Assembly: GCA_000499405.2 (NCBI GenBank)
Contig: HG738144.1
Span: 124,001-188,000, forward strand
DNA length: 64,000 nt
Origin: Onchocerca volvulus
Lineage: Eukaryota > Nematoda > Chromadorea > Rhabditida > Onchocercidae
Direction of reading: 5' to 3'
A program made the position numbers and the translations under genes. The notes under the pieces were generated by a model. The model saw nothing but the letters and a program-made list of their open reading frames with translations. It had not been told where the DNA came from and made no database searches. Shown here in pieces: positions 38,862-53,100 of this stretch. Position 1 is the stretch's first letter. Every line of letters starts with the position of its first letter.

Positions 38862-41800
38862 ATGGTATTTAGATATTATACAATTTTCATAATAATTGTT
38901 TATGAATTTATGATAATTCAAACAAATGAAAATATTGAGAAAATTCAGCTAATTTTTAATGATACCGGCATTGGTAGGTTTATATTTTGAAATTTTAAAT
39001 ATTCTTAAAAAAAAAAGAAAAAAAGCTTAGCTAAGCTTTTTTTTTCTTTAAATTATGCCTTAATAATGTTCTAATCATTTGAACAAATCTATTAATTTCC
39101 GATTTGCTATTATAAACTAAGATTAAATTTTGCAATAAAAATAACATTTTAATATTAATCAATTATCAAATTTTTTAAAGCTTAATTAATCAGAAATATG
39201 AAAAATATAAAATATCATTAATTAGTTGAATTCTTAATAGGTATTTCGCTTTATTGTGAGGATGGAATACCACTATTACTGGCTAATGATACAATAAAAA
39301 AATGTTTACCGGATGTGAATTCCGGTAGCAGTATGTCATGTCCGGAAAAATTTTGGTGTCATATTGGCGCAACACAAGATTCATGGTATTGTTGTCCAAA
39401 GAATCGAAAAGGTATGAGAATTTTTGATGCAAATTATAATTTTATAATATTTTACGAAATTTTTTACAATGAGATTTAAAGTTTCAAAAAAAAAAAAAAG
39501 CGGGATTTACATCCAACAAAGGAAAAAAAAGAAAAAAGAAAAATGGCAAACAGTTATGCTTTTAAAATTTCGAATTTACAAAAATCAATCGACAAGATAG
39601 GTTGAATATTTTAACGAAATAAAAAAAAACATTGTCATCTAAAAAAATACGATCCATGTTTGCTAATAAATTGCAAAACAAAAAAATTTAAGTAATGAAA
39701 TGAAAAACATAATTGAAAATTTAATTAAAATAGATCAATTATTCATCAATTATTAAAATAATCAATTATTATTTTCATGTTTGTCAATTGTATTCAATCA
39801 AAATTACACCAATAATTATCAATTACACCATTTAGTTAATTATCAAATAATTATCTATTCTAAAAATTATTAATTAATTAAAAAAAAAAAAAATTAATTA
39901 GTCAAAGAACGTTGTCATTTGCCGCCAACAAATGGTTATGGAAATGGTCAAATTGGGCGCTTTTGGTATGATTGGAAAAGTTCAACATGTAAACAATTAA
40001 CATATGCTGGATATGGTGGTAATGAAAATAATTTTTTGACAAAAATAGATTGTGAAAAAGCATGTTTGGGTAAGTTATTAATTACTCTTTTTTTTTTTGA
40101 GTAAAATGATCTTTTTTTTATTTTAGGTAAATTAATATTTAAGTTATTAATTACTTTTTTTTCTAAATAAAATGATTTTTTTTTATTTTAGGTGAATTAC
40201 TTTTTTTTTTTTTTTGAGTAAAACGGTGTTTTTTTATTTCAGAAAAATTAATATTTACTCTTTTTTTTTGGTACAAAAGGAATTCTCATTCTTACTTCTT
40301 GGCTTATTTATTACCAACTTTTTCTTCTTCATTAAATTTTTCCCAAATTGAGTGAATTTTTTCCTTTTTTTTTTTTTTTTGGATAAATTATAACTTAGTT
40401 TTTGTTTTTGAATAAACTATTATTCATTCTTTTTAGGTAAATTCTTATTATTCAAATCTTTTCGGTAAAATTATTACTCCTTTTTTTTTTTGGGATAAAT
40501 TATTAAACATTCTTTTTTTTTTTTCCTTTTTTTTTCTGGCAGTAAATTGAAATTCTTTTTTTTCGGATTAATTATAATTCGCTTTCATTTCAGAAATTTT
40601 CGTTTCTTTTTTAAGTTTGGAATTAATTAATTTTTCTTTTGTGTACATTATTACTGATTTTTACCAAGTAAACTTTTTATCAAGTACCAAGTAAACAAGT
40701 ACCAAGTAAATTATTATTCCATTTATCAAGTAAATCTGTATTACTCACTGTTTTGAGTTAATTAATGTTAATTATTATCAAAAAAATTAATCATCTTTAA
40801 AAAGAAATTAATAATGAAAAGCATATTTAAGTGTTAACTATTATTCAGTCTGTTTTTTTCAATTAAATTACTTTTGATTTTTTTTATTTAGTAAATTTTT
40901 ATGTATTCATATTAGGTAAATTAGTATTCTTTTGAATTATTTTTTCTTATTGGATAAAATTCCTAATCGTTATTTCTTTTCTTTTTCAATTTTATGAAAG
41001 TTTTTAAAATTAATTTAAAAATTTGTAATCTTTTAAAAATTAAAATTTTGCATAATATTTGTTCCGTAATAAATATTCAACTTTCATTTTGATATATTTC
41101 TATTTAAATAAATATTTCAGGTAAACAACCACCGATATCATCATCAGGATATAAATCATTTTTAAATCAATTTCCGATAAAAACACAAAAAGGTATCATT
41201 CAAAATATTGTTTTGAATTTGATTTCCTAACTTCTTGATTGAAATTCAAATTCCTTTAGATTGAAGATATTTTCAAATTTTCAAATTTAATTAAACTTAG
41301 CGAAAATTTCAAATCAAATTCATGTTATCTGAAAGTGCTCCATGATGTTTGGATATGTTCTATAAATTTCATCAAATTGCAAAAATCAAATTTAAAATTT
41401 AACTATTGAAATTAATCATTCATTTTTTGTTCTAGCTTAATTTAATTTCCTATTTAATTAGTTCAATACTGAAAATATTTTAAAATCAATCAATAAATTT
41501 GGCACTAATCGATCGTTTATTTTTTAATATTTTAAACAAATTAAGCGGAATTCTTGATGATGAAATTAAAATTTTATTGAAATTGAGAATTTTTTTTGTT
41601 TTTTTCAAATAAAAATTAGTAATTTTTTGGTATTTCGATATTCTAGTACTCATCATTTCTAGGTGCTGACCTGAATCCTTGCGAATTAAGCCCAGACCAA
41701 GGCACTAGTATCACTGGCATTTTATCATCTTATCGGTATTGTTATCAAATTAATTTTTCAGAATAATACAAATCAAATTTTGTCAATGATTATTATCCAA

Positions 41801-44187
41801 TTCCAATATGACTGATGTAGAAATTATGTATGCAAATATCTTTTGATAATTTTACATGCTAAAATTTCAATTTTAAATACTAATCAATAAAACAGTTTTT
41901 CATTATTGTATTATATTTCGATTTCGAATTTTTTCAGATGGTATTTTGATATTGCTGCTGCTCGTTGTATTCGATTCAATTATTTCGGTACAGCAGGTAA
42001 TGCGAATAATTTTGAAACTGATCGATTATGTTTCGATGTTTGTGGAATTGGTTAGTTTTTTCGTGAAAAATTTATTTATTAAAATAAATTTTGAATTATA
42101 TTTAAAACAAATTACAAAATAACAGAACAGATAACAGGTGATAACGGAAAGTGAAAAATAATCAAAAATTTGTTATTTATTAATTCTAAAAAAAAAAAAA
42201 AGCAAAAAATTTTCTTAATTAATTTATAAAATAAATTTGAAAAGAAAAAAATCATAAATTTTAGTTTTAAGAAAGTATTTGTTATTTAAAAAAAGATAGA
42301 AAAGGAATAAAAATCCAAGAAATATTAAAAAAGTAATTAATTTTAAAAAATTTGTTATTTAAAAAAAAGGAAAAAAGGAATGAAAATCCAAGGAATATTT
42401 ATTAAGTAAACATTTTAAAAAAAATTTTTCTATATATCATAAAATTTAATTTTATAAAAGTATTTATTATTTAAAAAAAAAAAAAAAAGTTAAAGTCCAA
42501 AAAATACTAATAAATTAAACAGAAATTTATGGACGAGAATAAAATGTGAAAAAAAAAAGAAATGAAAATTTTTTATGATTGAAAATGAAAATATAAATTA
42601 ATTAAAGGTATTTTATTTATTTAAATATTTAAAAAATAAAAAAACAAAAATAATTGAAGTACTTAAATAATAGATAAATAAATCAAGACAAATATGCAAA
42701 TTGAATAAATTTAGAAAAATTAAGTAATTTATTTACTTTTTTTTTTTTACAGGTGACACAAGTGATGTTAATATTTGTTTACTTCCAAATTTACCTGGCA
42801 CTGGTCCATATAAAATTCCGCGTTTTTATTATGATGCACGAAATAAAGTTTGTAAACAATTTGTTTACACCGGATTTGGTGGAAATAACAATCGTTTTGC
42901 GAAATATGAACAATGCGCAAAAACATGCCTAAATTCTGGTAAAATTCTAGTTTTTCATTTTATTAATTCTGATTTTTCATTTTATTAATTTAATCAAAAA
43001 AAGTATAACATTATTTAATTAAACTTGAAATATTTTTAGCACAAACTAATTTTTTTTTTCTGAAATTTTTGCCTAATTTAATTTAAAATTAAGAATGAAT
43101 TTTTACTCCAGAAATAATTGAAATTCAAGTTATGAATAATTAATTTTTCATTATTGGTGATTTATTCAAAACTTAATTTTTAATATTTTTATTATATTAA
43201 TTTAAGTACTTAAATTTTTTTTTAAAATACTTGATAAAGTAATTGAAATTCCAGTTATGAATAATTAATTTTTCATTCTTGATGATTTATTCCAAATTTA
43301 ATTTTTAATATTTTTATTATGATAATTTAAGTAATTAAATTTTTTTTAATATATTTGATAAAATTTTTCTTTTTTTTTATATCAACAGGTACAAGCAATT
43401 CAATTATGACAGCACCATTTGTAACGACAACAACTGTCGCATCATCACGAATATTTGCGACTACTCGAAATATCGCAACCGAAATGTTCATATTTCCAAT
43501 CGATTCAACATTTAATGTTGAACAATTTAAACAATTACAAACAATGACAAAAAATCATCCGGAACATTCAATTTTTGTTGATGGAAGCAAAGGTTTATTG
43601 ATTATTTTAAAATTAATTAATTACAAAATCTAATTTTGCTTAAAATATTTCAAACAAAATTACGAATTATAAAATGCAGCAATAATTAATAAATTATTAT
43701 AAAAAAAAAAAATAGATAAGTAAAGATTAAAATAAGTTAAAAGTTCTAATAAAAATTTTAAACTTTCGAATATTTCGAGTATTTCATCAAAGAATCTTTT
43801 CGATTATATTCATTAATTGATAAGTAAAAAAATTCATAATTTCATTATAAATATCCTGAATCAAGATATCATTTAGATCTTTTATCATCAATTACTATCA
43901 ATTCATCAAATATTTTATCATCAAGTACTCGAAAACCTAATATTGAAAATATTATGCCAGCAATATCATATTGGAATTTATCATCCTCTGCCAAAACTGG
44001 TACTGATAAACAATTTACATATTTAATGATAAAGTTTGTTGATAATTTTTATCATTAATTTTTAATCAGAATTAATTTTAATCAAAATCTTCAGAATTAA
44101 TGCCAACAACAACTAGCAATCCTAATGAGCATATTATATCTTTTAATGAAAATTTCAATGTTCAAAATGTTCCGTCTCAGATGATAA
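38862..44187 (+). other. Kunitz/lustrin gene segment 1: exons 1-10
   Basis: Exons: 38862-38973 (signal peptide), 39241-39411 (lustrin 1), 39902-40069 (Kunitz 1), 41121-41192 (linker), 41663-41735 and 41938-42050 (Kunitz 2, split by a phase-2 intron before RWYFD), 42753-42938 (Kunitz 3), then three linker exons without cysteine: 43389-43592, 43877-43999 and 44095-44187. These linkers are Ser/Thr/Asn/Ile-rich (TTTTVASS, SSITINSSNILSSS) and were found only by phase and splice sites; all are phase 1 at both ends. They may be O-glycosylated spacers. Confidence 0.8.
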
Positions 44188-47100
44188 GTTTTTAATTTCC
44201 AATTCAGTTTTCAATTATTATAATTGATAAATTCAATCGTGTTTTTTACACAGTTTGCGATAAAATTGGTGCAGAAAACTTTTGTTAATTTAAATTCAAT
44301 CATATAATTTATCGCAATAATATAATTTTTATAAATATTAATGAGAAATTTTGCATGTAACTGAAATCTAACACATTACTCGAATATAGATCAAATATTT
44401 GAAATTTATAATTTGATGATTTTAATTTGTGATCCTCAATAATGACAGGATTAATTAATTTCAAATAAAATTTTAAAAAATTTAAATTTATTAAAATTAA
44501 AAATTCAAATTTATTATTTAAGTAATACGTGTATTATTATAAATTAATATAAAATACATATATTTCAAATGTCACGAAATGATGAAATTAATTTGAATCA
44601 ATCGAAACAAGAAGTTAATCGAATTATCACTGATGTTATCAGTAAAGTTATCACTGATCCGTGTCTTCAGTCGTTATCAAATGGATTTCAATTACAGTAC
44701 TGCTCACCAACTGATTCATTTTTATGTCCTCATGGTACCTTTTGTCAAATTGGTACCGGACCACAGGAAACATTTTGTTGTCCCAAAATTGGTAATTTTT
44801 ATTTTAAAAATTAAATCTTATTAAAAATTAAATTTTATTAAAAATTAAAAATATACCATTAAAATTCGTATTACTGATTGCAATGTTGGAAGAAATGAAT
44901 AATTTTTTAAAAAGATAAAGTGATAATGATCTAAATTTTTATCAATTTATTATAATTTTGCTATAAATTAAATAGTAGATTTTATAATTTTCAAAATTTT
45001 CACTTTTTTTCGTTTTCTTACAAATTTATTTGCCATATTTTCCATTTTTGAAATTAATTTTTTTTTAAATTATTTTTTTTTTAGAAAAAATAGTAAAATT
45101 TAATTTTTTAATTTTTAATTTAAGCTGAAAATCCATGTAAACAAATGAAAGAATCCGGAATTGGTCTTACCGGATTAGGACGTTGGTATTATGATGCTAG
45201 TGATAATCAGTGTAAAACGTTTATCTTCAACGGTTTTAAAGTACGAAAATAATCATTTCAATAATTTTTCGAAATTTTGAAAATGTTTGAAAATGAAATA
45301 TATTTACTTATAATTATAAATTGATTTAATAATTTAATAATGATTTAATGAATTAAGTAAATTAATTTAATAATTAATTTAATAATTATTACATATTAAG
45401 TTAATAATTATTAGTGAAAAAAATTTTTTTTTGATATGTATAGTTTCATTATAAATATTGAAATATAATCTTGTTAAAATTACTTATTAAAGTAATTAGC
45501 TATATTTTATTACTTACAATAATAATAAAACAAGGTTTCAAAAATAAGTTTTAAAAATAATTTGAAAATAATTTGAAGTTATGATTGTTTTTTTTTCCGC
45601 AAATTATTTCAAATTAATTTTAAAATTGTCGGAATTAATGATTTCAAATTAATTTTAAAATTATCATTAATTCTGATAAAAAAATATATCATTGTCAAAT
45701 TAATTACTTTATCCTAATTACGCAAATTTTATTTTTATTTTTATTTTTTTTTTAGGGAAATCAAAATAATTTTTTAACATTTCGAGAATGTCAACAAAGT
45801 TGTGGTGCTATTAAACCATGTGAAAATGGTGAACCACAAATGCAAACAAATATAAATGAACAGTGAGTTGTACCTTTTTGATCTGATAAGCTTATCATTT
45901 TTATCAGTTGTTTATTTTTCTTTATCTTAAATAAATTTTGAATTTTAACGAAATTTTTCGCAAATTTTTTTTTTTTAGATGTTCACCAGAAAAAATTTAT
46001 TCATGTCCACAAGGATATTATTGTCGAATTCTGGATGATTTAACCAAAACTGTTTGTTGTCCACAAATTGATCAAACCATGCTTCTTCGTAGCAAAACGA
46101 TAATATCAAATCCGGCTGCAAGCATAAATTCCGGATCCGGAAATATCAATAATTTAAATGGTGATAATATCGATTATATCACAAGTAGAACTATTAATTC
46201 CATCGATCGTACTAATCAAGCAATCAATAATATTTCACCTGCTGGATCAATCGATTATTTCAATACCAAATTTATCAATTCCAATGAATATCACAATTCT
46301 ATGGTACCTATACCTGGTGCAAAACCGAATTACGGTAATGGTCACATTGGTATCGGAATTGAAACATCGAATTTTATCAGAAGTTCAGGTGCTTTTGTTA
46401 ATTTGTACCAACCGATGCTAAAAAATGCCATGATACCGGAATCATCAATCGCTTCCAATGTACCGGTATTTTCCGGTAATAGCCCGGTAAATCCCGGTAT
46501 CCCAAAAATTGATTCATTAGTCGGGAATACATTTGGAAATGCTGGAATTTCAAATGGCTTCAATAGTGCGGTACAAAATTTACCACCAAATGCAGCAATT
46601 GAAAATATTCGTATGTTCTCCAATATTTTTAGTCCTGCATTGAAAATGATATTATAATAAAGGATACGAATTATTGATTGATTTCTCGAAATTAAATTTA
46701 TTCAATTTTTGCTTGAAAATATGATATTTTTTTGAAAAATACAAATTTAATTATTTAAATTTTTAGAAAAAATTCGTTGTTTACTACCACTTGCATCTGG
46801 AACTGGTACATATAATTTAATACGATATTATTTTGATACTGAAGCATCAATTTGTCGATCATTCATTTATTCAGGATTTGATGGAAATGCTAATAATTTT
46901 GAAACAATTCAGGAATGTCGAATAACTTGTCCTGGTAAAAAAAAAATGATTTGAAATCAATTAAAATTTAAATTTCGAAATGTAAAATATACAGTAATAA
47001 TTGTTAGTATCTATTGATTTAACTAGATTAATTTAAATTCAATTATATTCATTTAGTTTTAATCGTACCTAATAACTCAATTAATAATTTAAAAAAAAAC

Positions 47101-50100
47101 GTTTTAAAATTAATAAAAATTTAAGTTTCGGAGCATAAAATATCCACTAGTAATTGCTAGTATCTATTGATTTAATTAGATTAATTTAAATTCAATTATA
47201 ATCATTTAATTTTAGTCGTACCTAATGACTCAATTATTAATTTGAAAAAAAAAAAAGAACGAAAAGAAGTCAGAAATAGCCGATAAAATTAGTTCATAAA
47301 AAAAAAAAAATTGAAAATTTTTAAATTTCTCATCAAAAATTCGAATTTAATTGTTGTCACTACAAATGAAAAAAAGAAATAAACAAACAAAATAAATAAA
47401 AAATAAATAAAAGTAAATAAATCAATTAAATTAAATTAAATAAAAAATCGATAATCTTTGAATTTTTCATTAAAAATTCAAATTTAATTGTTGTCATCAT
47501 AGATGAACAACAAAAGTAAAGAATAATTTTCGTCCTTTTTTTTTTTCAATTTTTTTTTTCAATTTCGCAAAAAAAAAATCGCAACCCTTGTTTTTTTTCG
47601 AATTTTCAATTTGCCACAAAAAATTATTTGATAATAAATTAAATTTATTAGAATATGATAATCCATGTCCAATTGGATTACCATTTATGGATGAAAATGA
47701 TGGAAGTGTTGCATTTTGTTCATCTACCAATCCTTTATGTCCTCTGAATTATTGGTGTCACATTGGTGATCGACGACAAACATCAGTCTGTTGTCCGCCG
47801 TGTAAGTTTTTGAAATTTAAAAAAAAAATCAAAAAAAAATAAAAAAAAAAAAAATTGCAAATACAAATAGAAAATCGAAAGATCTGCCGTAGTTGAAAAT
47901 AAATTTATCGATTAATTTTTAAATATTTCAAAAGAGGCGTCAGGATATTCGAAGTTTGAAGGAATTATTGAAAAATAGAAAATAAATAATCAATAAATAG
48001 AAATTGATTTTATTATTGAACTAGATAAATAAAACAATCATAAAATTAATTCAATTCAATTTGGTATCTTACGAAATTTCATAATAATCATTTGAAGTTT
48101 CGAATAATTATTAAAATAATTATTTAAAACAGAAATGAATTCAAAATGATGCTAATTGAAATTTAACTCTAATCTTGTGTCTACCTGGGATTTGAAAACC
48201 AATTTTTCAATATTAATTTATATTTTAAATTTTAGCAAATTTAAATTTTTTTAATTAATTTCATTTTTAATTTTTCAGTATCAAATATGAATGCATTACC
48301 AATTACAAATCCATTGAGGCCATTAAGAAATTTATTTCCGATGAACAACATTATGCGAAGTTTTAATGGTCTAGCAATGGATATGCGAAATGATGGTGCA
48401 AAAAATTATGATATCCCCGGATCAATCCCGATAGCATGTTTTCAACCTTTGCTAGAGGGCAAAGGTCAAGCAAAGCTTACCCGATACTATTTCAATAGTA
48501 GAACAAGAACATGCGACAAGTTCACGTATTCTGGAAAAGGTGGAAATCAGGTTTGTCTCCTTTATTTTTTTTCCCATCAATTTTCGAACGAATCCGTCGA
48601 TAAGTTCAAAAAATCAAAATTTACATTTATGATAGTTTCAAATATATTTTAGGAGTATTTCGAAAAAAATTAAATTACTTGGTTTTTTTTTTTTTGAAAT
48701 ATTTATAAAAATTTCATAGATATATTATTCATTTCATATCTATCTTAATTAAGCTTAGCATATCTAAATTTTAAGTATATTTAATTATACTTTAAAAAAT
48801 ATTAAAATATTAAAAAGAAATAGAAATATTAAAAATTCCATTTTCTCTTTCTAAAAACATACTTGATTTAAAAATTAAAAAAAAAAAACACATTCAAAAT
48901 TAATTAATTGTTTATTTTTTTTTTTCAATCATATTTTGACGATTTATTTTCTTTGTTTGTAATTGTAATAATTTTCATCAATTTAAATATGAAAATTTTC
49001 AAAACTAATTAATTGTTTGTTTTTGTCTTTGTTTCAATTATATTTTAAAGATTTATTTTCTTTTTTGGCATTTATAATAATTTCAATCAATTTAAATATG
49101 AAAATTTTCAAAATTATTCAATTGTTTTTTTTTTTTTCAATCATATTTTGACGATTTATTTTCTTTGTTTGTAACTGTAATAATTTTCATCAATTTAAAT
49201 ATGAAAATTTTCAAAACTAATTAATTGTTTGTTTTTTTCTTTGTTTCAATTATATTTTAAAGATTTATTTTCTTTTTTGGCATTTATAATAATTTCAATC
49301 AATTTAAATATGAAAATTTTCAAAATTATTCAATTGTTTTTTTTTTTCAATCATCTTTTAAAGATTTATTTTCTTCTTTTGCATAATATGAAAATTTTCA
49401 CTTTTTTTTTTTTCCTTTCATCAATTTCAGAATAATTTCTTATCAAAGATAGATTGTGAAGAAACATGTCCAATATTAGAAAATCCATGTGACAATGGTC
49501 TACCAGCGATGAATTCAGAAGGTAATCCAATATTATGTGACAATAATGCGACAATTGCATGTGGTATTGGTTATTATTGTCATATTGGTGCGACATCATC
49601 AACAACTGTTTGTTGTCCTACAAGTATGATTGAAATTTCGTAAATTTTGTTTAAAAAAAAATTTGACAAGATTTAATGCGTTAAATCTTTGCATAATTCT
49701 TTCCGTCCAATAATTTTTTCGGGGAAAATTAATTTTTTCTTAAAAAATATTTGTATCGGTTGATTTATGACAAGATTTAATGCGTTAAATCTTTGCATAA
49801 TTCTTTTCTTCCAAATAATTTGACCGGGAAAAATTGATTTTTTTTCTTAAAAAATTTATTTCGATCAATCGATTTAGCAACAATAATTAGTTACAGATAA
49901 TTGTATTGTAAAATAAAAAGTTTTCTATTGAAATTAGTGATTTTTGAAAATTTAACACCAATCAATCACTATTTCAAAAAGGTACAAAAATTGTAAGATG
50001 CAGAGAATATAATAATGGTAATAATACTATAATTGTATATGATTAATCAATCAAAACATGATTAATCCCCTAAAATTTCACATAATTATTTTCTTTCATT

Positions 50101-53100
50101 AATTTTTTTTAAGAAAAAAAAAAAGCGAAAAATCAAAAATTCAAAAAAGTCCGGAAAGTAAATTCTCCAATATTATATCATACTGATTACTTGAGTTGCA
50201 CAGGATAACACCAAAGAATCATTTTATATACAATTCTTTGTTTTAAATTTAATTTTTGGTAAAAAAAAAAATTTTTATTTAAAAAAAATTTTAACATATT
50301 TTCAAGTTGGTGATCCATGTCGTATGCCAGTATCAAAAGGAAATGGAAATGCAATTCTAAATCGTTGGTATTATAATACACAATCACAAATTTGTGTCAA
50401 TTTTGTTTATAGTGGTCAAGGTGGTAATTCGAATAATTTTCGGACACATGAAGATTGTGCACAAGCATGTCCTGAATTTAGGTTTGATTTATATTTAAAT
50501 TTTAATCAGGTAAACCTGATTTGAACAATATTTATGAAGCACAAATCCTGAATTTGTTATTGTTATCATTGATTAATATAATTAATATTCGAATTTAATC
50601 ATAAGCCTGATCTGAATATTTGTAGAACTTAAATCTTGAATTTATTATTATTATTATTATTGTTATTCTTATTTATTATTATTATCATTAATTACTGTAA
50701 TTACTATTTGTCTTTGCCGTAGTAGGGATAGTAATATTAATTATTAATTATTTTTATTATTGCTGATAACAATCAAGCATATGCCAATATTTCTTGCATT
50801 TCAATAAAGAAAGAGAACTCTGAAAAATTATACTTGGCAAATGATATAACAATAAAAAACAAAATTTTAAATTTAAATTTGATCTTTGATTTCATTTTCG
50901 AATTATTTTTAAATTTTAATTTCTTGATAAAAAAAGAATGAAATACAAATAGCATTTAAATAAAAGAATTGATCTATAAGGAAATCTATAAGGAAAAAGT
51001 TTAATGTTTTTTCCGTATTTAAAAAAAAAAAAAATTCAAATCGACATTAAAATGTTAAAAAAAAAAAATTAAAATTAAAAAAGATTAAAAGAAAATTAAA
51101 AAATAAAATTTAATTTAAACTTAAATCAAAAAAATTTTAATCAATTTTAGAAATCCTTGTTCTGTTGGACGTCCACATATTGGTTTAAATGGACAAATTA
51201 CACATTGCGGTGCAACCGGACCATTGATATGTCCAACAACTTACTGGTGTCACATCGGTGCATCGTTGGCTAATTCGGTATATTATTTTAATTAATTAGC
51301 ATTTTAATTGATTAAATTAGTTACCTTTTTTTGTAATTAAAATATTTGAGGAGAAGAATTGTATAAGCCGAAGAAAATAATGCAAATGTTTAAAATTTCA
51401 AAAAAAAAAAAGAAAAGACGAATGAAGTAGGAAACAAAACGAAACTGAAAAGAAACAATTGGATAAAAATTGAAAGAAAGAATTTTAAAATTAAATTTTT
51501 AATTGAATTTTATTTATAATTCTTAGTTCAAATTCAGGTTTGTTGTCCGGTTACCGGAATATCATGTGAACAGGAACTTGAAATTGGAAATGGTGATGCT
51601 AATTTAATACGATTTTATTATGATTCATCAACACGTACCTGTCAACAATTTCAGTATTCTGGTCTTGGTGGAAATGAAAATAATTTTTTAACATTACGAG
51701 ATTGTGAAGCACATTGTCCAGGTAATGAATGATAGGTTCTTTATAAAATTTTTATCAATTTTAAATTTAAAAAATTAATTACTGATAAATGAATTAATAC
51801 AATCATTTGTTTTACTGATAAATGAATTAATACAACCATTTGTTTTACTGATAACAAATTTATCTGGCAGGATTTATATTTATTCGTAATATTGACGTCT
51901 GAAATTTCACGTCAATTGAAACTTTATTACGTCAAATAATGCAGAATTTTAGTAAAAATAATATTATGAATGTAATATATTTGAATTGATAACTTAAATC
52001 ACATCATAATCGATCAAATTTTAAAATATTAAAATTTTGAAAAGATAAATTTTTTTTTTTTTTTTTTACAGTCTTACCAAATCCATGTGGACTTGGACAA
52101 CCACAAATGGATGATCAACAAAATGTAGTTATGTGTAGTGCTTCGGATACAAGGTTTCAATTAGTTATTTATTTTACTAAAATATTAATAAATTTTAATA
52201 GAAATAATAAAAATTCAAAAAAATTATTTAAAAATTTAGAAAACATTCAGATATTTATATTTCTAAAAAAAAAAAAACGAATTTTTGCATAAAATTTCAA
52301 CTTTCCATAGTTCGAAATTTTGTAAAAGTTCGAAAAAAAAAAAAAACGAAATTTTGTAAAACTTAAAAGTTCAAATTTTAAATTTAAAAATTTTCATCCA
52401 CACATTATTAGCAATAAAAACATTTATATCTTTAAAAAATAATTTTTGCATAGAATATAACACAAAATTTCAACTTTTTATGATTTTAAATTTTGTAAAA
52501 GTTCAAATTTCAAATTTGAAAATTAATTATCTATATATATACATTATGAGAAAGAAGTATTAGGAATTATACATATTTGAGGTGCAATTTTTTGCATAAA
52601 TTTTAATTTTTTCATTATAATTGCCAAAATTTTGATAAAATTAAATTTCAAATTTAAAATTATTAAAATATTATTTAGTAATTAATTTCTTTTTTTGTAG
52701 TGTTTGTAAAATGGGCTATTTTTGTCATATTGGTGATACGGAAGAGACAACAGTTTGTTGTCCAGGTAAATCAGATGACATCTGCAATGAACCACGTGTA
52801 CCAGGAACTGGACAGGCGCATTTAAATCGTTTTACATTTGCGCCATTAACAAAACAATGTTTACCGTTTATTTATACCGGTTTAGGCGGAAATGAGAATA
52901 ATTTTTTGTCACGTGCAAGTTGTGAAGCTACGTGTCCTGGTTTGTTTATTTTTTTTTTGTTTATTTTTTTTTTTTTTTTTTTTTGTTTATTTTTTTTTGG
53001 TTTGTTTGTTTTTTTTTTCAAACTACGCATCCTGGTTTACACTTTTTTTTAGTTTTTTTTTTTTCATTCAATTAAAATTTGAAATTTTTGTAAATAAATT

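Larger units (their letters stand above)
49431..52939 (+). other. Kunitz/lustrin gene segment 3: exons 18-23
   Basis: Exons: 49431-49623 (end of Kunitz 6, lustrin 5), 50307-50481 (Kunitz 7), 51151-51277 and 51538-51721 (lustrin 6 split before VCCP, then Kunitz 8), 52072-52153 and 52701-52939 (lustrin 7 split before VCKMGYFCH, then Kunitz 9). Lustrin and Kunitz modules alternate strictly. Kunitz 9 departs from the aromatic RWYYD motif (RFTFAP). Confidence 0.87.

Noticed and set aside
46158..46623. Open frames on both strands within the long linker exon of the Kunitz gene
   Set aside because: They are shadows of the 45979-46610 exon, whose frame joins both neighbours in phase.
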